A DNA stretch of 33,095 nt from Paenibacillus thermotolerans (GCF_028745515.1 NZ_JAQZSG010000041.1:1-33095), one strand, 5' to 3'; positions 24,291 to 32,865 are shown, numbered from the stretch's first letter. Made by a program: numbers and translations. The notes: generated by a model from the sequence alone, not told the origin.

Positions 24291-25061
24291 TTAACGCAAT
24301 ACGTTCGGCAGCTCCGCGATCGATCCGATTTGAATGACCGGCTTACCGCTTACAATACGGCGGGAGGCCGGTTTTTTTGCGCCAGGCTTCATCCAGACGG
24401 CGTGCCAGCCCGCTTTGACGGCCCCGCTTACATCGCGCCTCCAGGAGTCGCCGACCATCGCGCAGCGGCTCGGCGGCGTCTTCAAGGCGCGGGCGACGGC
24501 GGCGAAGCGGGATGCATGGGGCTTGCGCCGCCCGCCTGCGGCGGGAGTGAATATGCGGGATTCGGGGAAAAACCGCTTAAGCCCCGAAGCCGCGGTTATA
24601 CGGAGCGCGGTATCCCGGTTCGTATCGCTGATGATGGCAAGACGGTACGATTTGGCCAGCGCCGAAAGCGCCTTCGCCGTCTCATCCGATATTCGCGCAT
24701 AGGAGGGCTGGCTCCGCAAAATTTGGCGGATCAGCGATTCGGCCGCCGTTTCGCTTTGCGGCAGGGGGAAATCTTTGATCGCTTCTTTAATCCAAACGCT
24801 TCTTTGGGAAGATAGCGCCGCGGGAGACGCCCTTTTTTTCTTGGCCCATTGTATTCTTTGCCGATGATACCGCTTCAGCGCTTCGGCAACAAGCTCCGCT
24901 TTCTCGTCCTCGCTCCATCGTCCGAGCCAGTCGCCGACCGCGGCTTTAAAGCTCTCGTCGAACGCCTCCCTCCACCCTACCAGCGTTTCATTCAGGTCGA
25001 ACGCTATTACGGAAATACCGGACGTTTTTTCGTGATTTCGTTTCATCATTGCGTTGTTCAT
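24291..25061 (-). CDS. HAD-superfamily hydrolase
   Basis: A 256-residue HAD-like hydrolase. Motif I reads FDLNETL, with Asn where phosphatases usually have the second Asp. Motif II is IISDTN, motif III is the Lys in GGRRKPHASRF, and motif IV is VGDSWRRD. A helical cap lies between motifs I and II. DxNET variants are common in one HAD branch, so it need not be inactive. GAGAGGGG abuts the ATG at 25061, and ATGs four and five codons on are alternative starts. The substrate is unknown. It diverges from polA. Confidence 0.8.
   Translation of the reverse strand: MNNAMMKRNHEKTSGISVIAFDLNETLVGWREAFDESFKAAVGDWLGRWSEDEKAELVAEALKRYHRQRIQWAKKKRASPAALSSQRSVWIKEAIKDFPLPQSETAAESLIRQILRSQPSYARISDETAKALSALAKSYRLAIISDTNRDTALRITAASGLKRFFPESRIFTPAAGGRRKPHASRFAAVARALKTPPSRCAMVGDSWRRDVSGAVKAGWHAVWMKPGAKKPASRRIVSGKPVIQIGSIAELPNVLR
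24337..24378 (+). terminator. Probable pst-phoU terminator inside the convergent HAD gene
   Basis: ACCGGC (24337-24342) and GCCGGT (24367-24372) with a 24-nt loop run into seven T on the plus strand, 56 bases after the phoU stop. It lies within the 3' coding end of the opposing gene. The stem is only 6 bp, so efficiency is uncertain. Confidence 0.5.
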
Positions 25062-25154
25062 CCCCTCTCTTGTAACAAATTATGCATAACAAACAGCGCT
25101 ATGCTATGATGGAAAAAGCGAACAATTGCTATGGTAAAAGAGGTGGATCCGCAA

Positions 25155-27806
25155 GTGGCCAAGTGTATCATTATTGATGGGAACAGCATTATTAACCGCG
25201 CGTTTTACGCGCTGCCTCCGCTTACGAACGGAGCGGGACTGCATACGAACGCCGTGTACGGCTTTACGACGATGCTTCTGAAATTAATAGAAGAAGAGAA
25301 GCCGACGCACATGCTGGTTGCGTTCGACGCCGGAAAAATAACGTTCCGCCATGCGGAATACGGCGAATATAAGGGCGGCAGGGCGAAGACTCCGCCGGAG
25401 CTTTCGGAGCAATTCCCTTTGCTCAAGGAGCTTCTTCGTTCGATGGGCATTCATCAGTATGAGCTTCCAGGCTACGAAGCGGACGACATCATAGGCACCT
25501 TGACGAAGCGGGCGGACCAAGAGGGCGTGGAAACGCTTGTCGTCTCGGGGGATAAAGATATGCTGCAGCTCGCCTCCGATCACGTGACGATCGCCTTGAC
25601 GCGCAAAGGCATTACGGAGACGGACAAGTTCGATCCGTCCGCCATTAAAGAAAAATACAATTTGACGCCTGCGCAAATTGTCGATTTGAAAGGCTTGATG
25701 GGCGACGCATCCGACAACATTCCCGGCATTCCGGGCGTCGGCGAGAAGACGGCGCTCAAGCTGCTTCAGGAATACGGCTCGGTGGAAGGCGTGCTGGAGC
25801 ATGCGGACGAGCTGAAAGGAAAAATGAAGGACACGGTCAAAGAGAACGCGGAAAGCGCCCGGATGAGCAAAGCGATCGCCACCATATTCCGGGAAGTGGA
25901 GCTCGATGCGGACTGGGACCGGCTGGCCTTCGAGGGCTACGATAAAGCGGCGACGAAATCGATGTTCCAGAAGCTTGAATTCAAGTCGCTCCTGGAGCGG
26001 ATGGATTTCAGCGGCGTGCGGGAGGATGCTTCCGACGAGCAGCCGCCCGTAGAGCTGCTTGATTTCGACGCTATGACGCCGGAAGACGTCACGCGGGCGC
26101 TTGATGCCGTGAAAGCCGTGCATGTGGAAGCGATCGGTGATAACCCGCACGAAGCGGAGGTTGCCGGCGCCGCGTTTTACTTGGGCGCCGATCAGGCGTT
26201 CTTCGTGCCGGCCGCCTCCTTGCTTGGAGACGCCGGCGAGCCGCTGCGCCGATGGTTATCGGACGAAACGCGCGAGAAAATCATTTATGACGGCCATAAG
26301 GTGGAGCTGGCGCTCGGCTGGCTCGGCATCGAGCTGAAGAGCGTCGGCTTCGACGTTGCGCTCGCGGCTTATTTGGCGGATCCGACGGCTTCCGCCTATT
26401 CGCTGAGCGAGCTTTCCGCCAAATACGGCGCATACTCCCTACCGTCGGATCAAGATGTTTACGGCAAGGGCGTCAAGTTCCGCATGCCGGAGCCGGCTGC
26501 GCTCGCGGCATTTATGGGCCGCAAAGCGCGCGCCGTCTCTCTGCTGTCGGACAAGCTTCGGGAGACGCTGAAGCAGAACGATATGGAGAAGCTGTATTTC
26601 GATTTGGAGCTGCCGCTTTCCAAGGTGCTCGCGTCAATGGAGCTGCGCGGCATCAAGGTGGACGTCGAGGAGCTGAAGGCTTACGGCGTCGAGCTGACGA
26701 ATAAGCTGGAACACCTGATGCGTCAAATTTATACGCTCGCCGGTACGGAGTTTAACCTGAATTCGCCGAAGCAGCTGGGAGAAATTTTGTTCGAGAAGCT
26801 GGGGCTGCCGCCTTCGCGGAAGACGAAGACGGGTTATTCGACGGATGCCGAAGTATTGGAGAAGCTGGCGCCTTATAACGAGGTCGTTAAAAATATTTTG
26901 GATTACCGGATGCTTGCCAAGCTGCAATCGACTTATGTCGAAGGCCTCCAGAAGGAAGTCCGCAAGCAAACCGGCAAGGTGCACACGTATTTCCAGCAGA
27001 CGATCGCGGCGACCGGGCGCCTGAGCAGCCAGTTCCCGAATTTGCAAAACATCCCGATCCGCACGGAGGAAGGCAGAAAGCTTCGCAAAATGTTCATCCC
27101 CTCCTCTCCCGGTTGGAGCATTGTCGCGGCGGACTATTCGCAGATTGAGCTGCGGGTGCTTGCCCATATTTCCGGCGACGAGCGGATGCGCGAAGCGTTC
27201 CTTCACGATATGGACATCCATACGAAGACCGCGATGGACGTATTCGGCGTGAAGGCCGAGGAGGTCGACGCCAATATGCGGCGTCAGGCGAAGGCGGTCA
27301 ACTTCGGAATCGTGTACGGAATCAGCGCCTACGGCTTATCCCAGAACCTCGGCATTTACCAGAACGAAGCCGCAGAATTCATAGAGCAATATTTTTCCGT
27401 TTTCAAGGGCGTGCGCCAATATATGGACGACATCGTGAAACAAGCCCGACAAGACGGTTATGTCACTACGTTGCTAAACAGGCGCCGGTACTTGCCGGAA
27501 ATTCACGCCTCCAACTTCAATTTGCGTTCCTTCGCGGAGCGGACCGCGATGAATACGCCGATTCAAGGAACGGCGGCCGATATTATCAAGCTGGCGATGG
27601 TCCGGCTCGACGAAAAGATGCGCGAGGCCGGCGTACAGAGCCGCATGCTGCTGCAGGTGCATGACGAGCTTGTCTTTGAAGTCCCGAAAGACGAACTCGA
27701 AACGATGCAGGCGCTCGTGAAGGAGCAGATGGAATCCGCCCTGCAGCTTTCGGTGCCGCTCAAAGTCGAGGTCAGCTTCGGCAACAATTGGTATGAAGCA
27801 AAGTAA
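25155..27806 (+). CDS. polA: DNA polymerase I
   Basis: An 883-residue family A polymerase for Okazaki-fragment maturation and repair. The N-terminal 5' nuclease domain (about 1-290) shows GYEADDIIGT and LKGLMGDASDNIPGIPGVG. The central 3'-5' exonuclease-like domain has lost its DxE residues (HVEAIG in their place), as in Bacillus enzymes. Polymerase motif A is DYSQIELRVLAH, motif B is RRQAKAVNFGIVYG, and motif C is LQVHDELVFEV. AAAAGAGGTGG at 25136-25146 favours the GTG at 25155. The ATG at 25131 has a poorer site and would add eight residues. mutM follows 51 bp later. Confidence 0.97.
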   Translation: MAKCIIIDGNSIINRAFYALPPLTNGAGLHTNAVYGFTTMLLKLIEEEKPTHMLVAFDAGKITFRHAEYGEYKGGRAKTPPELSEQFPLLKELLRSMGIHQYELPGYEADDIIGTLTKRADQEGVETLVVSGDKDMLQLASDHVTIALTRKGITETDKFDPSAIKEKYNLTPAQIVDLKGLMGDASDNIPGIPGVGEKTALKLLQEYGSVEGVLEHADELKGKMKDTVKENAESARMSKAIATIFREVELDADWDRLAFEGYDKAATKSMFQKLEFKSLLERMDFSGVREDASDEQPPVELLDFDAMTPEDVTRALDAVKAVHVEAIGDNPHEAEVAGAAFYLGADQAFFVPAASLLGDAGEPLRRWLSDETREKIIYDGHKVELALGWLGIELKSVGFDVALAAYLADPTASAYSLSELSAKYGAYSLPSDQDVYGKGVKFRMPEPAALAAFMGRKARAVSLLSDKLRETLKQNDMEKLYFDLELPLSKVLASMELRGIKVDVEELKAYGVELTNKLEHLMRQIYTLAGTEFNLNSPKQLGEILFEKLGLPPSRKTKTGYSTDAEVLEKLAPYNEVVKNILDYRMLAKLQSTYVEGLQKEVRKQTGKVHTYFQQTIAATGRLSSQFPNLQNIPIRTEEGRKLRKMFIPSSPGWSIVAADYSQIELRVLAHISGDERMREAFLHDMDIHTKTAMDVFGVKAEEVDANMRRQAKAVNFGIVYGISAYGLSQNLGIYQNEAAEFIEQYFSVFKGVRQYMDDIVKQARQDGYVTTLLNRRRYLPEIHASNFNLRSFAERTAMNTPIQGTAADIIKLAMVRLDEKMREAGVQSRMLLQVHDELVFEVPKDELETMQALVKEQMESALQLSVPLKVEVSFGNNWYEAK

Positions 27807-27857
27807 AGACGGAACGCCCGGGATTGCGATATAATCCTAGGTTGAGGTGAGGTAACG

Positions 27858-28697
27858 ATGCCGGAATTGCCGGAGGTTGAAACGGTCAGGCGGACGTTGA
27901 GCCGTCTCATAGAAGGCAAAAAAATATCGCGTGTGGACGTGCATCTCCCCCGCATCGTCAGGCGCCCCGCCGAGCCGGAGCGCTTCGCGGCGGCGCTGGA
28001 AGGCCAAACGTTCCGTTCGGTCGAGCGGCGCGGAAAGTTTTTGCGCTTTATTCTGGACGAGCTGGTGCTGGTTTCTCATCTGCGGATGGAGGGCCGGTAC
28101 GGCTTGTTCGAAGCCGGAGACCCGCTGGAGAAGCACACGCATGTCGTGTTCGCGTTTACGGACGGAACGGAGCTGAGATACCGGGACGTCCGCCAATTCG
28201 GTACGATGGATTTATTTCGCCCGGGAGAGGAATTTTCCGAAGGGCCGCTTCATAAGTTAGGTATGGAGCCGTTATCGGACGAGTTTACGTTCGAAGCGTT
28301 CCGGAAGCGAATCGGAAACCGCGAGACGAAAATCAAGCCGCTGCTGCTGAATCAAGAGCACGTCGTCGGCATCGGAAATATTTATGTGGACGAGTCGTTG
28401 TTTCGCGCCGGCATTCACCCCGAGCGCGAAGCGCGGTCGCTTGCGCCGTCCGAGCTGAAGCGGCTGCACGAAGCGATCGTGGGCACGCTGAAGGAAGCGG
28501 TCGACGCGGGAGGCTCTTCCGTAAAGTCGTACGTAAACGGCCAAGGCGAGCAAGGGTCCTTCCAGTACAGCTTGCAAGTATACGGCCGTAAGCAGGAAGC
28601 CTGCGTGAACTGCGGAACGCCGATCGAGAAGACGGTCGTCGGCGGCCGCGGAACGCACTATTGCCCGCACTGCCAGCCCTTGAAGAAACGGCGGTAG
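27858..28697 (+). CDS. mutM: Formamidopyrimidine-DNA glycosylase MutM
   Basis: A 279-residue base-excision enzyme that removes 8-oxoguanine and FapyG and nicks the strand. The catalytic Pro2 and Glu3 are in MPELPEVETVRR, followed by the H2TH region around QEHVVGIGNIYVDESLF. The zinc finger is CVNC-x16-CPHC at the C-terminus. TGAGGTGAGG precedes the ATG. A TATAAT at 27830-27835 lacks a good -35, so it is probably mostly co-transcribed with polA. The polA-mutM-ytaF-coaE order is conserved in Bacillales. Confidence 0.97.
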   Translation: MPELPEVETVRRTLSRLIEGKKISRVDVHLPRIVRRPAEPERFAAALEGQTFRSVERRGKFLRFILDELVLVSHLRMEGRYGLFEAGDPLEKHTHVVFAFTDGTELRYRDVRQFGTMDLFRPGEEFSEGPLHKLGMEPLSDEFTFEAFRKRIGNRETKIKPLLLNQEHVVGIGNIYVDESLFRAGIHPEREARSLAPSELKRLHEAIVGTLKEAVDAGGSSVKSYVNGQGEQGSFQYSLQVYGRKQEACVNCGTPIEKTVVGGRGTHYCPHCQPLKKRR

Positions 28698-28780
28698 CAC
28701 CCAATACGTCCTTCCCCCATATATTGAGGTTAGGTTTGCTTCAATAGCTCACCTTTGCCTAAGAGGGAGGGACTTAAGCC

Positions 28781-29476
28781 TTGACTGCCTACTTGTCGCT
28801 TCTCGCGCTAGCCCTAGCCGTCAGCTTGGACGGCTTCGGGGCGGGCGTTATGTACGGAATGCGGAAAATTCGCATCCCTTGGACGTCGATCGCCATTGTC
28901 GCCTTATGCTCCGGGATCGTTCTATACGCCTCCATGGCCATCGGCGAGCTATTCGTCGGCTGGCTGCCGGAAACGGCGGGGAAATCGGCCGGAGCTGTCA
29001 TATTGATCGCCATCGGTTTATGGGCCGTATATCAGATGAGCACGGCCGAATCGAGGCAGCAAGTCGATTCGCGCGAGGCGGCCCGCCCGACCGATCCGGA
29101 GGGAGCCGCCGGCCCGGCTGCGGCGGACGAAGAGCGTACCGTTCTTCTCTGGGAAATTCGGACGCTGGGCATCATCATCAAAATATGGAAGACGCCGTCC
29201 GCGGCGGACATGGACCGGTCGGGCGTCATATCCGCATCGGAAGCCGTGCTGCTCGGCATTGCGTTGTCTCTTGACAGCTTCGGTGCGGGGATCGGCGCAG
29301 CGCTTGTCGGATTTCCGCCGCTATTGACGGCTGTAACGATCGCGCTCGCCTGCGGCGTGTTTATCGCATGGGGCGCAAAGCTCGGCTATTTGTTCTCGGG
29401 ATACCGTTGGATGAACAGGCTGTCGATGCTTCCCGGATGCATTTTGATCGTGATGGGAATCTTTAAACTGCTATAG
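28781..29476 (+). CDS. ytaF: Sporulation membrane protein YtaF (MntP-like)
   Basis: A 231-residue membrane protein with two MntP-like halves. The paired motifs SLDGFGAG (N-terminal half) and SLDSFGAG (C-terminal half) carry the conserved Asp of this cation-exporter fold. A hydrophilic loop of about 70 residues separates them. It starts at TTG, with AGAGGGAGGG about 9 bases upstream. Its place between mutM and coaE matches B. subtilis ytaF, a gene associated with sporulation. The transported ion is not known from sequence. Confidence 0.88.
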   Translation: MTAYLSLLALALAVSLDGFGAGVMYGMRKIRIPWTSIAIVALCSGIVLYASMAIGELFVGWLPETAGKSAGAVILIAIGLWAVYQMSTAESRQQVDSREAARPTDPEGAAGPAAADEERTVLLWEIRTLGIIIKIWKTPSAADMDRSGVISASEAVLLGIALSLDSFGAGIGAALVGFPPLLTAVTIALACGVFIAWGAKLGYLFSGYRWMNRLSMLPGCILIVMGIFKLL

Positions 29477-29489
29477 AGGAGACACGCAT

Positions 29490-30089
29490 ATGAACGTCGG
29501 ATTAACGGGTGGAATCGCTTGCGGCAAGTCGACCGTATCGCGCATGTTTTCCGAACGGGGAGCGCACATCGTCGACGCCGACGTCATTGCCCGGGAGGTC
29601 GTCCTTCCCGGGCGGCCGGCGCTGGCGGAAATTGCGCGCCGGTTCGGCGATCGGGTGCTGCAGGAGGACGGGTCGCTCAACCGGAAACGGCTGGGTGAAA
29701 TCGTATTTGGAGACGATGCCGCCAGAGCCGATCTGGAAGCGATTCTCCATCCGGTCATCCGGCACGAAATGCGGCGCCAGATCGATTCGTGGAACGACTC
29801 CGATCCGAATTCTCTCGTAATTGTGGACATCCCTTTGCTGTATGAATCCGGACTGGACGAGCTCTTCGCGTTCGAAGATATTATTGTTGTATACGTTCCG
29901 CGAAGCGTGCAGCTGGAGCGGCTCATGCTGCGCGACGGGCTGTCTCGGGACGATGCGGAGAAGCGGCTATTGTCCCAGATGCCGATTGAAGACAAGAAGC
30001 GTCTGGCTGACGTCGTGATCGATAACAGCGGCGCCTTGGGGGATACGGAGCGCCAGATCGAGCAATATATGAAGCGGAAAGGTTTTTGA
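29490..30089 (+). CDS. coaE: Dephospho-CoA kinase CoaE
   Basis: A 199-residue P-loop kinase for the last step of CoA synthesis (3'-phosphorylation of dephospho-CoA). GLTGGIACGKST at residues 4-15 is the Walker A loop. The DADVIAREV and VDIPLLYESG blocks are diagnostic of CoaE. GAGGAGACACGCAT precedes the ATG, 13 bp after ytaF. The next gene starts 3 bp after its stop, so coaE and the lytic transglycosylase are coupled. Confidence 0.96.
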   Translation: MNVGLTGGIACGKSTVSRMFSERGAHIVDADVIAREVVLPGRPALAEIARRFGDRVLQEDGSLNRKRLGEIVFGDDAARADLEAILHPVIRHEMRRQIDSWNDSDPNSLVIVDIPLLYESGLDELFAFEDIIVVYVPRSVQLERLMLRDGLSRDDAEKRLLSQMPIEDKKRLADVVIDNSGALGDTERQIEQYMKRKGF

Positions 30090-30092
30090 TCG

Positions 30093-30698
30093 ATGTGGTA
30101 CCGGAAAAAGAGGATTTATGCCGTTCTGCTCATTATTGTGCTTGTGGGGTTGTTTTCGGAAAAAATTTGGCTCGGTCAGTTGATGTATCCGATTCACTAT
30201 GAAGAAGCCATTAGGGAAAACGCGCTGAAGCGGGATATCGATCCGTACCTGCTTACGGCGATCATACGGGTGGAAAGCAACTTCAGCCCGGACAAGCAGT
30301 CGAAGAAGGGGGCAGCCGGCTTAATGCAGCTGATGCCCTCGACGGCTCAGTGGATTGTGACGGAGGCGGGGTACGGCCGCTCGACGCTGGACCGGCTCCA
30401 CGAGCCCGAGGTCAACATCGAAATCGGCTCGTGGTTTATCCGGTCGCTCCAAAACCAATTTGTCGAAGCGGGCGCCGCCAAAGAGCGCGAAATCGCCATT
30501 ATAGCGGCATCTTATAATGCCGGCCCCGGCAACGTGGCCAAATGGCTGCAGACGGGGCGATGGGACGGCAACATGAGCACCGTCGATCAAATTCCGTTCG
30601 GCGAAACGAGGCACTACGTTCATCGGGTACATTATTATTATAAAAAGTATTCGCAAATTTATCCGGAGCTCGGCAGTCCGACACCCAGGGCAAAATAA
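30093..30698 (+). CDS. Membrane-anchored lytic transglycosylase (SLT domain, GH23)
   Basis: A 201-residue protein with one N-terminal membrane segment (about residues 8-24) and an extracytoplasmic SLT domain. The catalytic Glu61 is in IIRVESNF, followed by GAAGLMQLMPSTAQW and IAASYNAGPGNVAKW. Such enzymes cleave the glycan and leave 1,6-anhydroMurNAc ends, the eventual substrate of AnmK. It starts 3 bp after coaE. A signal-anchor rather than a cleaved signal peptide is likely. Confidence 0.93.
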   Translation: MWYRKKRIYAVLLIIVLVGLFSEKIWLGQLMYPIHYEEAIRENALKRDIDPYLLTAIIRVESNFSPDKQSKKGAAGLMQLMPSTAQWIVTEAGYGRSTLDRLHEPEVNIEIGSWFIRSLQNQFVEAGAAKEREIAIIAASYNAGPGNVAKWLQTGRWDGNMSTVDQIPFGETRHYVHRVHYYYKKYSQIYPELGSPTPRAK

Positions 30699-30700
30699 AT

Positions 30701-30743
30701 AAGCACCGGAAGGTTGTGCTTAAAGCACAACCCCCCGATGCTT
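30701..30743 (-). terminator. Hairpin between the transglycosylase and SASP genes
   Basis: Nested arms AAGCA/TGCTT and GGTTGTGC/GCACAACC (30712-30719 with 30725-30732) form a long stem. On the minus strand it is followed by TTATTTATTTT, so it best serves the SASP gene. It may also slow plus-strand read-through. Confidence 0.7.
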
Positions 30744-30756
30744 CATAAAGCCGGGA

Positions 30757-30987
30757 TTAACGAGAAGTTTGTTGACCTGCAAGCGTCTGCTCAGCGATTT
30801 GTACAAGGCGGCGAGTGATGTGCCCCCCGATCGCACCTGTGTCGCGAGTAGCCATGTAACCCCAGTAACCGTCATTCGGTGTTTGAATGCCCAGCTCCTG
30901 TGCTACTTCATACTTGAGTTGGTCAAGGGCTGCGTCCGCTTGAGGGACAACCAAGACGTTGCTGCTTCTGGATTGACCTTCTGCCAT
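30757..30987 (-). CDS. Alpha/beta-type small acid-soluble spore protein
   Basis: A 76-residue DNA-coating protein of the spore core. The GPR-protease region reads KYEVAQELGI, and the second conserved block is GYWGYMATRDTGAIGGHITRR. These proteins shift spore DNA toward the A form and protect it against UV, and are degraded on germination. AGGAGGTG about 8 bases upstream fixes the ATG at 30987. It is monocistronic, read leftward against the surrounding operon. Confidence 0.96.
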   Translation of the reverse strand: MAEGQSRSSNVLVVPQADAALDQLKYEVAQELGIQTPNDGYWGYMATRDTGAIGGHITRRLVQIAEQTLAGQQTSR

Positions 30988-31018
30988 TTTGTTTTCACCT
31001 CCTCGTCGTTGGTGATAG

Positions 31019-31049
31019 TATTATGTGCGGTTGTCTCAAGTTCGAATCA
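31019..31049 (-). promoter_or_regulatory. Candidate sigma-G promoter of the SASP gene
   Basis: On the minus strand, TGATTC (31049-31044), an 18-bp spacer and CATAATA (31025-31019) resemble the forespore sigma-G pattern (TGAATA and CATACTA-like). The predicted start is about 25 bases before the ribosome site. Confidence 0.5.
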
Positions 31050-31097
31050 GGTAGTGTATGGTAAAACATTAGAATGGTATGGAGGAAGCTTACCCTT

Positions 31098-31556
31098 ATG
31101 AAGTGTCCGTATTGCGATCATCCCCACACGAAGGTTCTCGATTCCAGACCCGTGAACGACAATAAATCGATTCGCCGCCGCAGGGAATGCGAGAAATGCG
31201 CCCGCCGCTTCACGACGTTCGAAACGGTGGAGGAAGCGCCGTTGATGGTGGTGAAGAAGGATGGGAGCCGTGAGGAATTCAGCCGGGAAAAAATGCTCCG
31301 CGGACTCGTAAGAGCGTGCGAGAAGCGGCCGGTATCGGTAGAGCGACTGGAGTCGATCGCGGACGACGTCGAGCGGGAGCTTCGGGAGACGGCAGCGACG
31401 GAAATTGCAAGCCGCGATATCGGAGAGCTGATGATGAAGCAGCTATACTCGGTGGACGAGGTGGCTTACGTTCGGTTCGCATCGGTATATCGGCAGTTTA
31501 AAGATATCGACATGTTTATGAAGGAGCTATCCTCCTTGTTGAATAAATCGCATTGA
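31098..31556 (+). CDS. nrdR: Transcriptional repressor NrdR
   Basis: A 152-residue repressor of ribonucleotide reductase genes. An N-terminal zinc ribbon (Cys3, Cys6, Cys31, Cys34) is followed by an ATP-cone domain (about residues 48-138) with [18 protein letters not shown]. The family begins MKCPYC. GGAGGAAG at 31081-31088 fits the ATG at 31098, so an upstream in-frame ATG at 31074 is rejected. In B. subtilis the next genes are dnaB and dnaI; here a tRNA and repeats follow instead. Confidence 0.96.
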   Translation: MKCPYCDHPHTKVLDSRPVNDNKSIRRRRECEKCARRFTTFETVEEAPLMVVKKDGSREEFSREKMLRGLVRACEKRPVSVERLESIADDVERELRETAATEIASRDIGELMMKQLYSVDEVAYVRFASVYRQFKDIDMFMKELSSLLNKSH

Positions 31557-31581
31557 CAGCGACATGGTTGGGTGCTACAAT
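31553..31581 (+). promoter_or_regulatory. Strong sigma-A promoter of tRNA-Ala
   Basis: TTGACA (31553-31558), a 17-bp spacer and TACAAT (31576-31581). The -35 box contains the nrdR stop codon (TGA 31554-31556). The predicted start is about 10 bases before the mature tRNA. Confidence 0.88.
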
Positions 31582-31597
31582 GATTCTTGTCGCTTTT

Positions 31598-31673
31598 GGG
31601 CCCTTAGCTCAGCTGGGAGAGCGCATCGCTGGCAGCGATGAGGTCAGGGGTTCGATCCCCCTAGGGTCCACCA
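31598..31673 (+). tRNA. tRNA-Ala (anticodon GGC)
   Basis: A 76-nt cloverleaf. The acceptor GGGCCCT pairs with AGGGTCC and includes the G3-U70 wobble, the alanine identity element. The D arm is GCTC/GAGC. The anticodon stem is CATCG/CGATG around the loop CTGGCAG, giving GGC. The T arm is AGGGG-TTCGATC-CCCCT, and CCA is encoded. It would read GCC and GCT codons. Confidence 0.97.
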
Positions 31674-31687
31674 TAATCGATAAACAG

Positions 31688-31714
31688 ACACGCTGAATCC
31701 AGCGTGTTTTTTTT
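31688..31714 (+). terminator. Terminator of the tRNA-Ala transcript
   Basis: Arms ACACGCTG (31688-31695) and CAGCGTGT (31700-31707) with an AATC loop, then eight T. A classic intrinsic terminator 14 bases after the tRNA. Confidence 0.93.
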
Positions 31715-31761
31715 GGTATTACACCCGGTTCCCGCTACCCCTCGCTAAACCCTGCGGTGCA

Positions 31762-32197
31762 AACGTCCACCACGGGCGCTATTTCGTAAGTTTGCCCGCC
31801 GTTTCTTGCTAATGGCCACCACCGTCGGGAACTTGTTAATTTTGCCCGCTACCATCCCGCTTAATGGAAACCACAGAAGCTATATCGCCAATGTCCCACC
31901 CTTTAACGAACATCACAAACGCTATATCGCCATTGTCCAACGCCATTCCACTAACGGCCACCACGAAAACTGGTAACGAACACAATTTCGCTATTTGACC
32001 CGGCTTCTTTTTGCTAACGGCCACTACGGACGCTATATCGCCAATTTACCCTCTTCAAAATCGCTAACGGACACCACAAACGCTAAACCCCGATTTTTGG
32101 AGCGGCCCCCCGCCTTTTCGAGGTAATAACTGCGGTTGTGTCCGTTACAACTGCAAACTACATTCAAAACGCCTAATAGCTGCATCCCTGTCCGTTA
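31762..32197. repeat. Degenerate TAACGGACACCACA repeat array (copy B)
   Basis: About eight plus-strand units begin near 31762, 31810, 31862, 31904, 31952, 31974, 32015 and 32065. Spacing is mostly 41-52 bp with one of 22. The best consensus is TAACGGACACCACAGACGC followed by TATATCGCCAAT. Two copies on the other strand end TCCGTTA at 32147 and 32197. The last forward unit and the first reversed one flank a GC-rich loop and could form a large hairpin. The reversed copy at 32197 lies 2 bp from the nuclease-like gene's stop. The 31715-31761 stretch shows nothing else. Confidence 0.85.
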
Positions 32198-32199
32198 CG

Positions 32200-32865
32200 T
32201 TAGAGCAAGCCGCCTGACATCCGAATTTGATAGGTCCGATACCTGAGATTGCCGCTACTGACAAGGAGCAGCCCTCTGTTTACCAAATCGTGCAGCAGGC
32301 GGCGTGTGTGACGATCGGACAATCGCAAGTGTGCGGCAAGCTCTGCCGGCATGAAGGGGCGCAGCAACCGACGAGCGAACCGCAGCGCTTCCGCTTCCGC
32401 CCAATTCAAATCAGAAGGCGCCTGCGTGGAGAGAAACTTCCCTGCGAACGAAAGGACTAACTGCTTGCATCGTTCAGGATCTTCTTCAATGGACAAGTAA
32501 GCGATCGGAAGAAAAACCCAGTCGTCGAGCGCTAACATTGCCTGTTTCATACATAGATCCTTAAAGCGTGTCACATCAACATCCCGGGCATGCGAACGGT
32601 AACCGTGAATCTCAATGCATCCCTTCACTCCAGGCGGCGGCATATAAGCGATATCGAGATACCGCAGCTTGCCGTCGAGATCGCGCACCTCCCACTCCGG
32701 GTATAAGTGATTCAAATGCCCGATCGCCGGATGCCAGATGGATCGCAGAAACTCGACCGTGCCGTGCCCTAATCCTTTGTTTAACAACTGGCGCCTGCGC
32801 GGATTGGTTTCCTCGTTGATTTGCTTATGCAGCCATTCCTCGTACTGTTGATCAAATATACTCAC
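32200..32865 (-). CDS. PD-(D/E)XK/DUF559/Vsr-like protein with C-terminal winged helix
   Basis: A 221-residue protein of no firmly recognised function. Residues about 60-135 look like a restriction-endonuclease core: Asp71 in LRYLDIAY, then Glu85-x-His87-Gly in CIEIHGYRSH, an Arg/Lys-bearing helix, and WVFLPIAYLSIEEDPERC. This is the layout of DUF559 and Vsr nucleases, with His where many have Lys or Asp. Residues about 168-215 form a winged-helix (MPAELAAHLRLSDRHTRRLL) ending in a beta wing. GGAGGG with 8-nt spacing selects the GTG at 32865 over a TTG at 32895. Its 3' end runs into the repeat array, and a fragment of that 3' end recurs at 3868-3950. A DNA-binding nuclease or former nuclease is inferred. 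Confidence 0.6.
   Translation of the reverse strand: MSIFDQQYEEWLHKQINEETNPRRRQLLNKGLGHGTVEFLRSIWHPAIGHLNHLYPEWEVRDLDGKLRYLDIAYMPPPGVKGCIEIHGYRSHARDVDVTRFKDLCMKQAMLALDDWVFLPIAYLSIEEDPERCKQLVLSFAGKFLSTQAPSDLNWAEAEALRFARRLLRPFMPAELAAHLRLSDRHTRRLLHDLVNRGLLLVSSGNLRYRTYQIRMSGGLL

Noticed and set aside
26050-26200. Degraded 3'-5' exonuclease of PolA as a notable defect
   Set aside because: Loss of these residues is normal for Bacillus-type PolA, so it is not unusual.
31070-31075. -10 box TAGAAT for nrdR
   Set aside because: A start from it would fall on the ribosome site, leaving no leader.
31836-32024. Small minus-strand protein in copy B
   Set aside because: It translates successive repeat units with no ribosome site or promoter.
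31762-32197. CRISPR array
   Set aside because: Units diverge strongly, spacing is irregular (22-52 bp), intervening sequence is itself partly repeated, reversed copies are present and no cas genes are seen.
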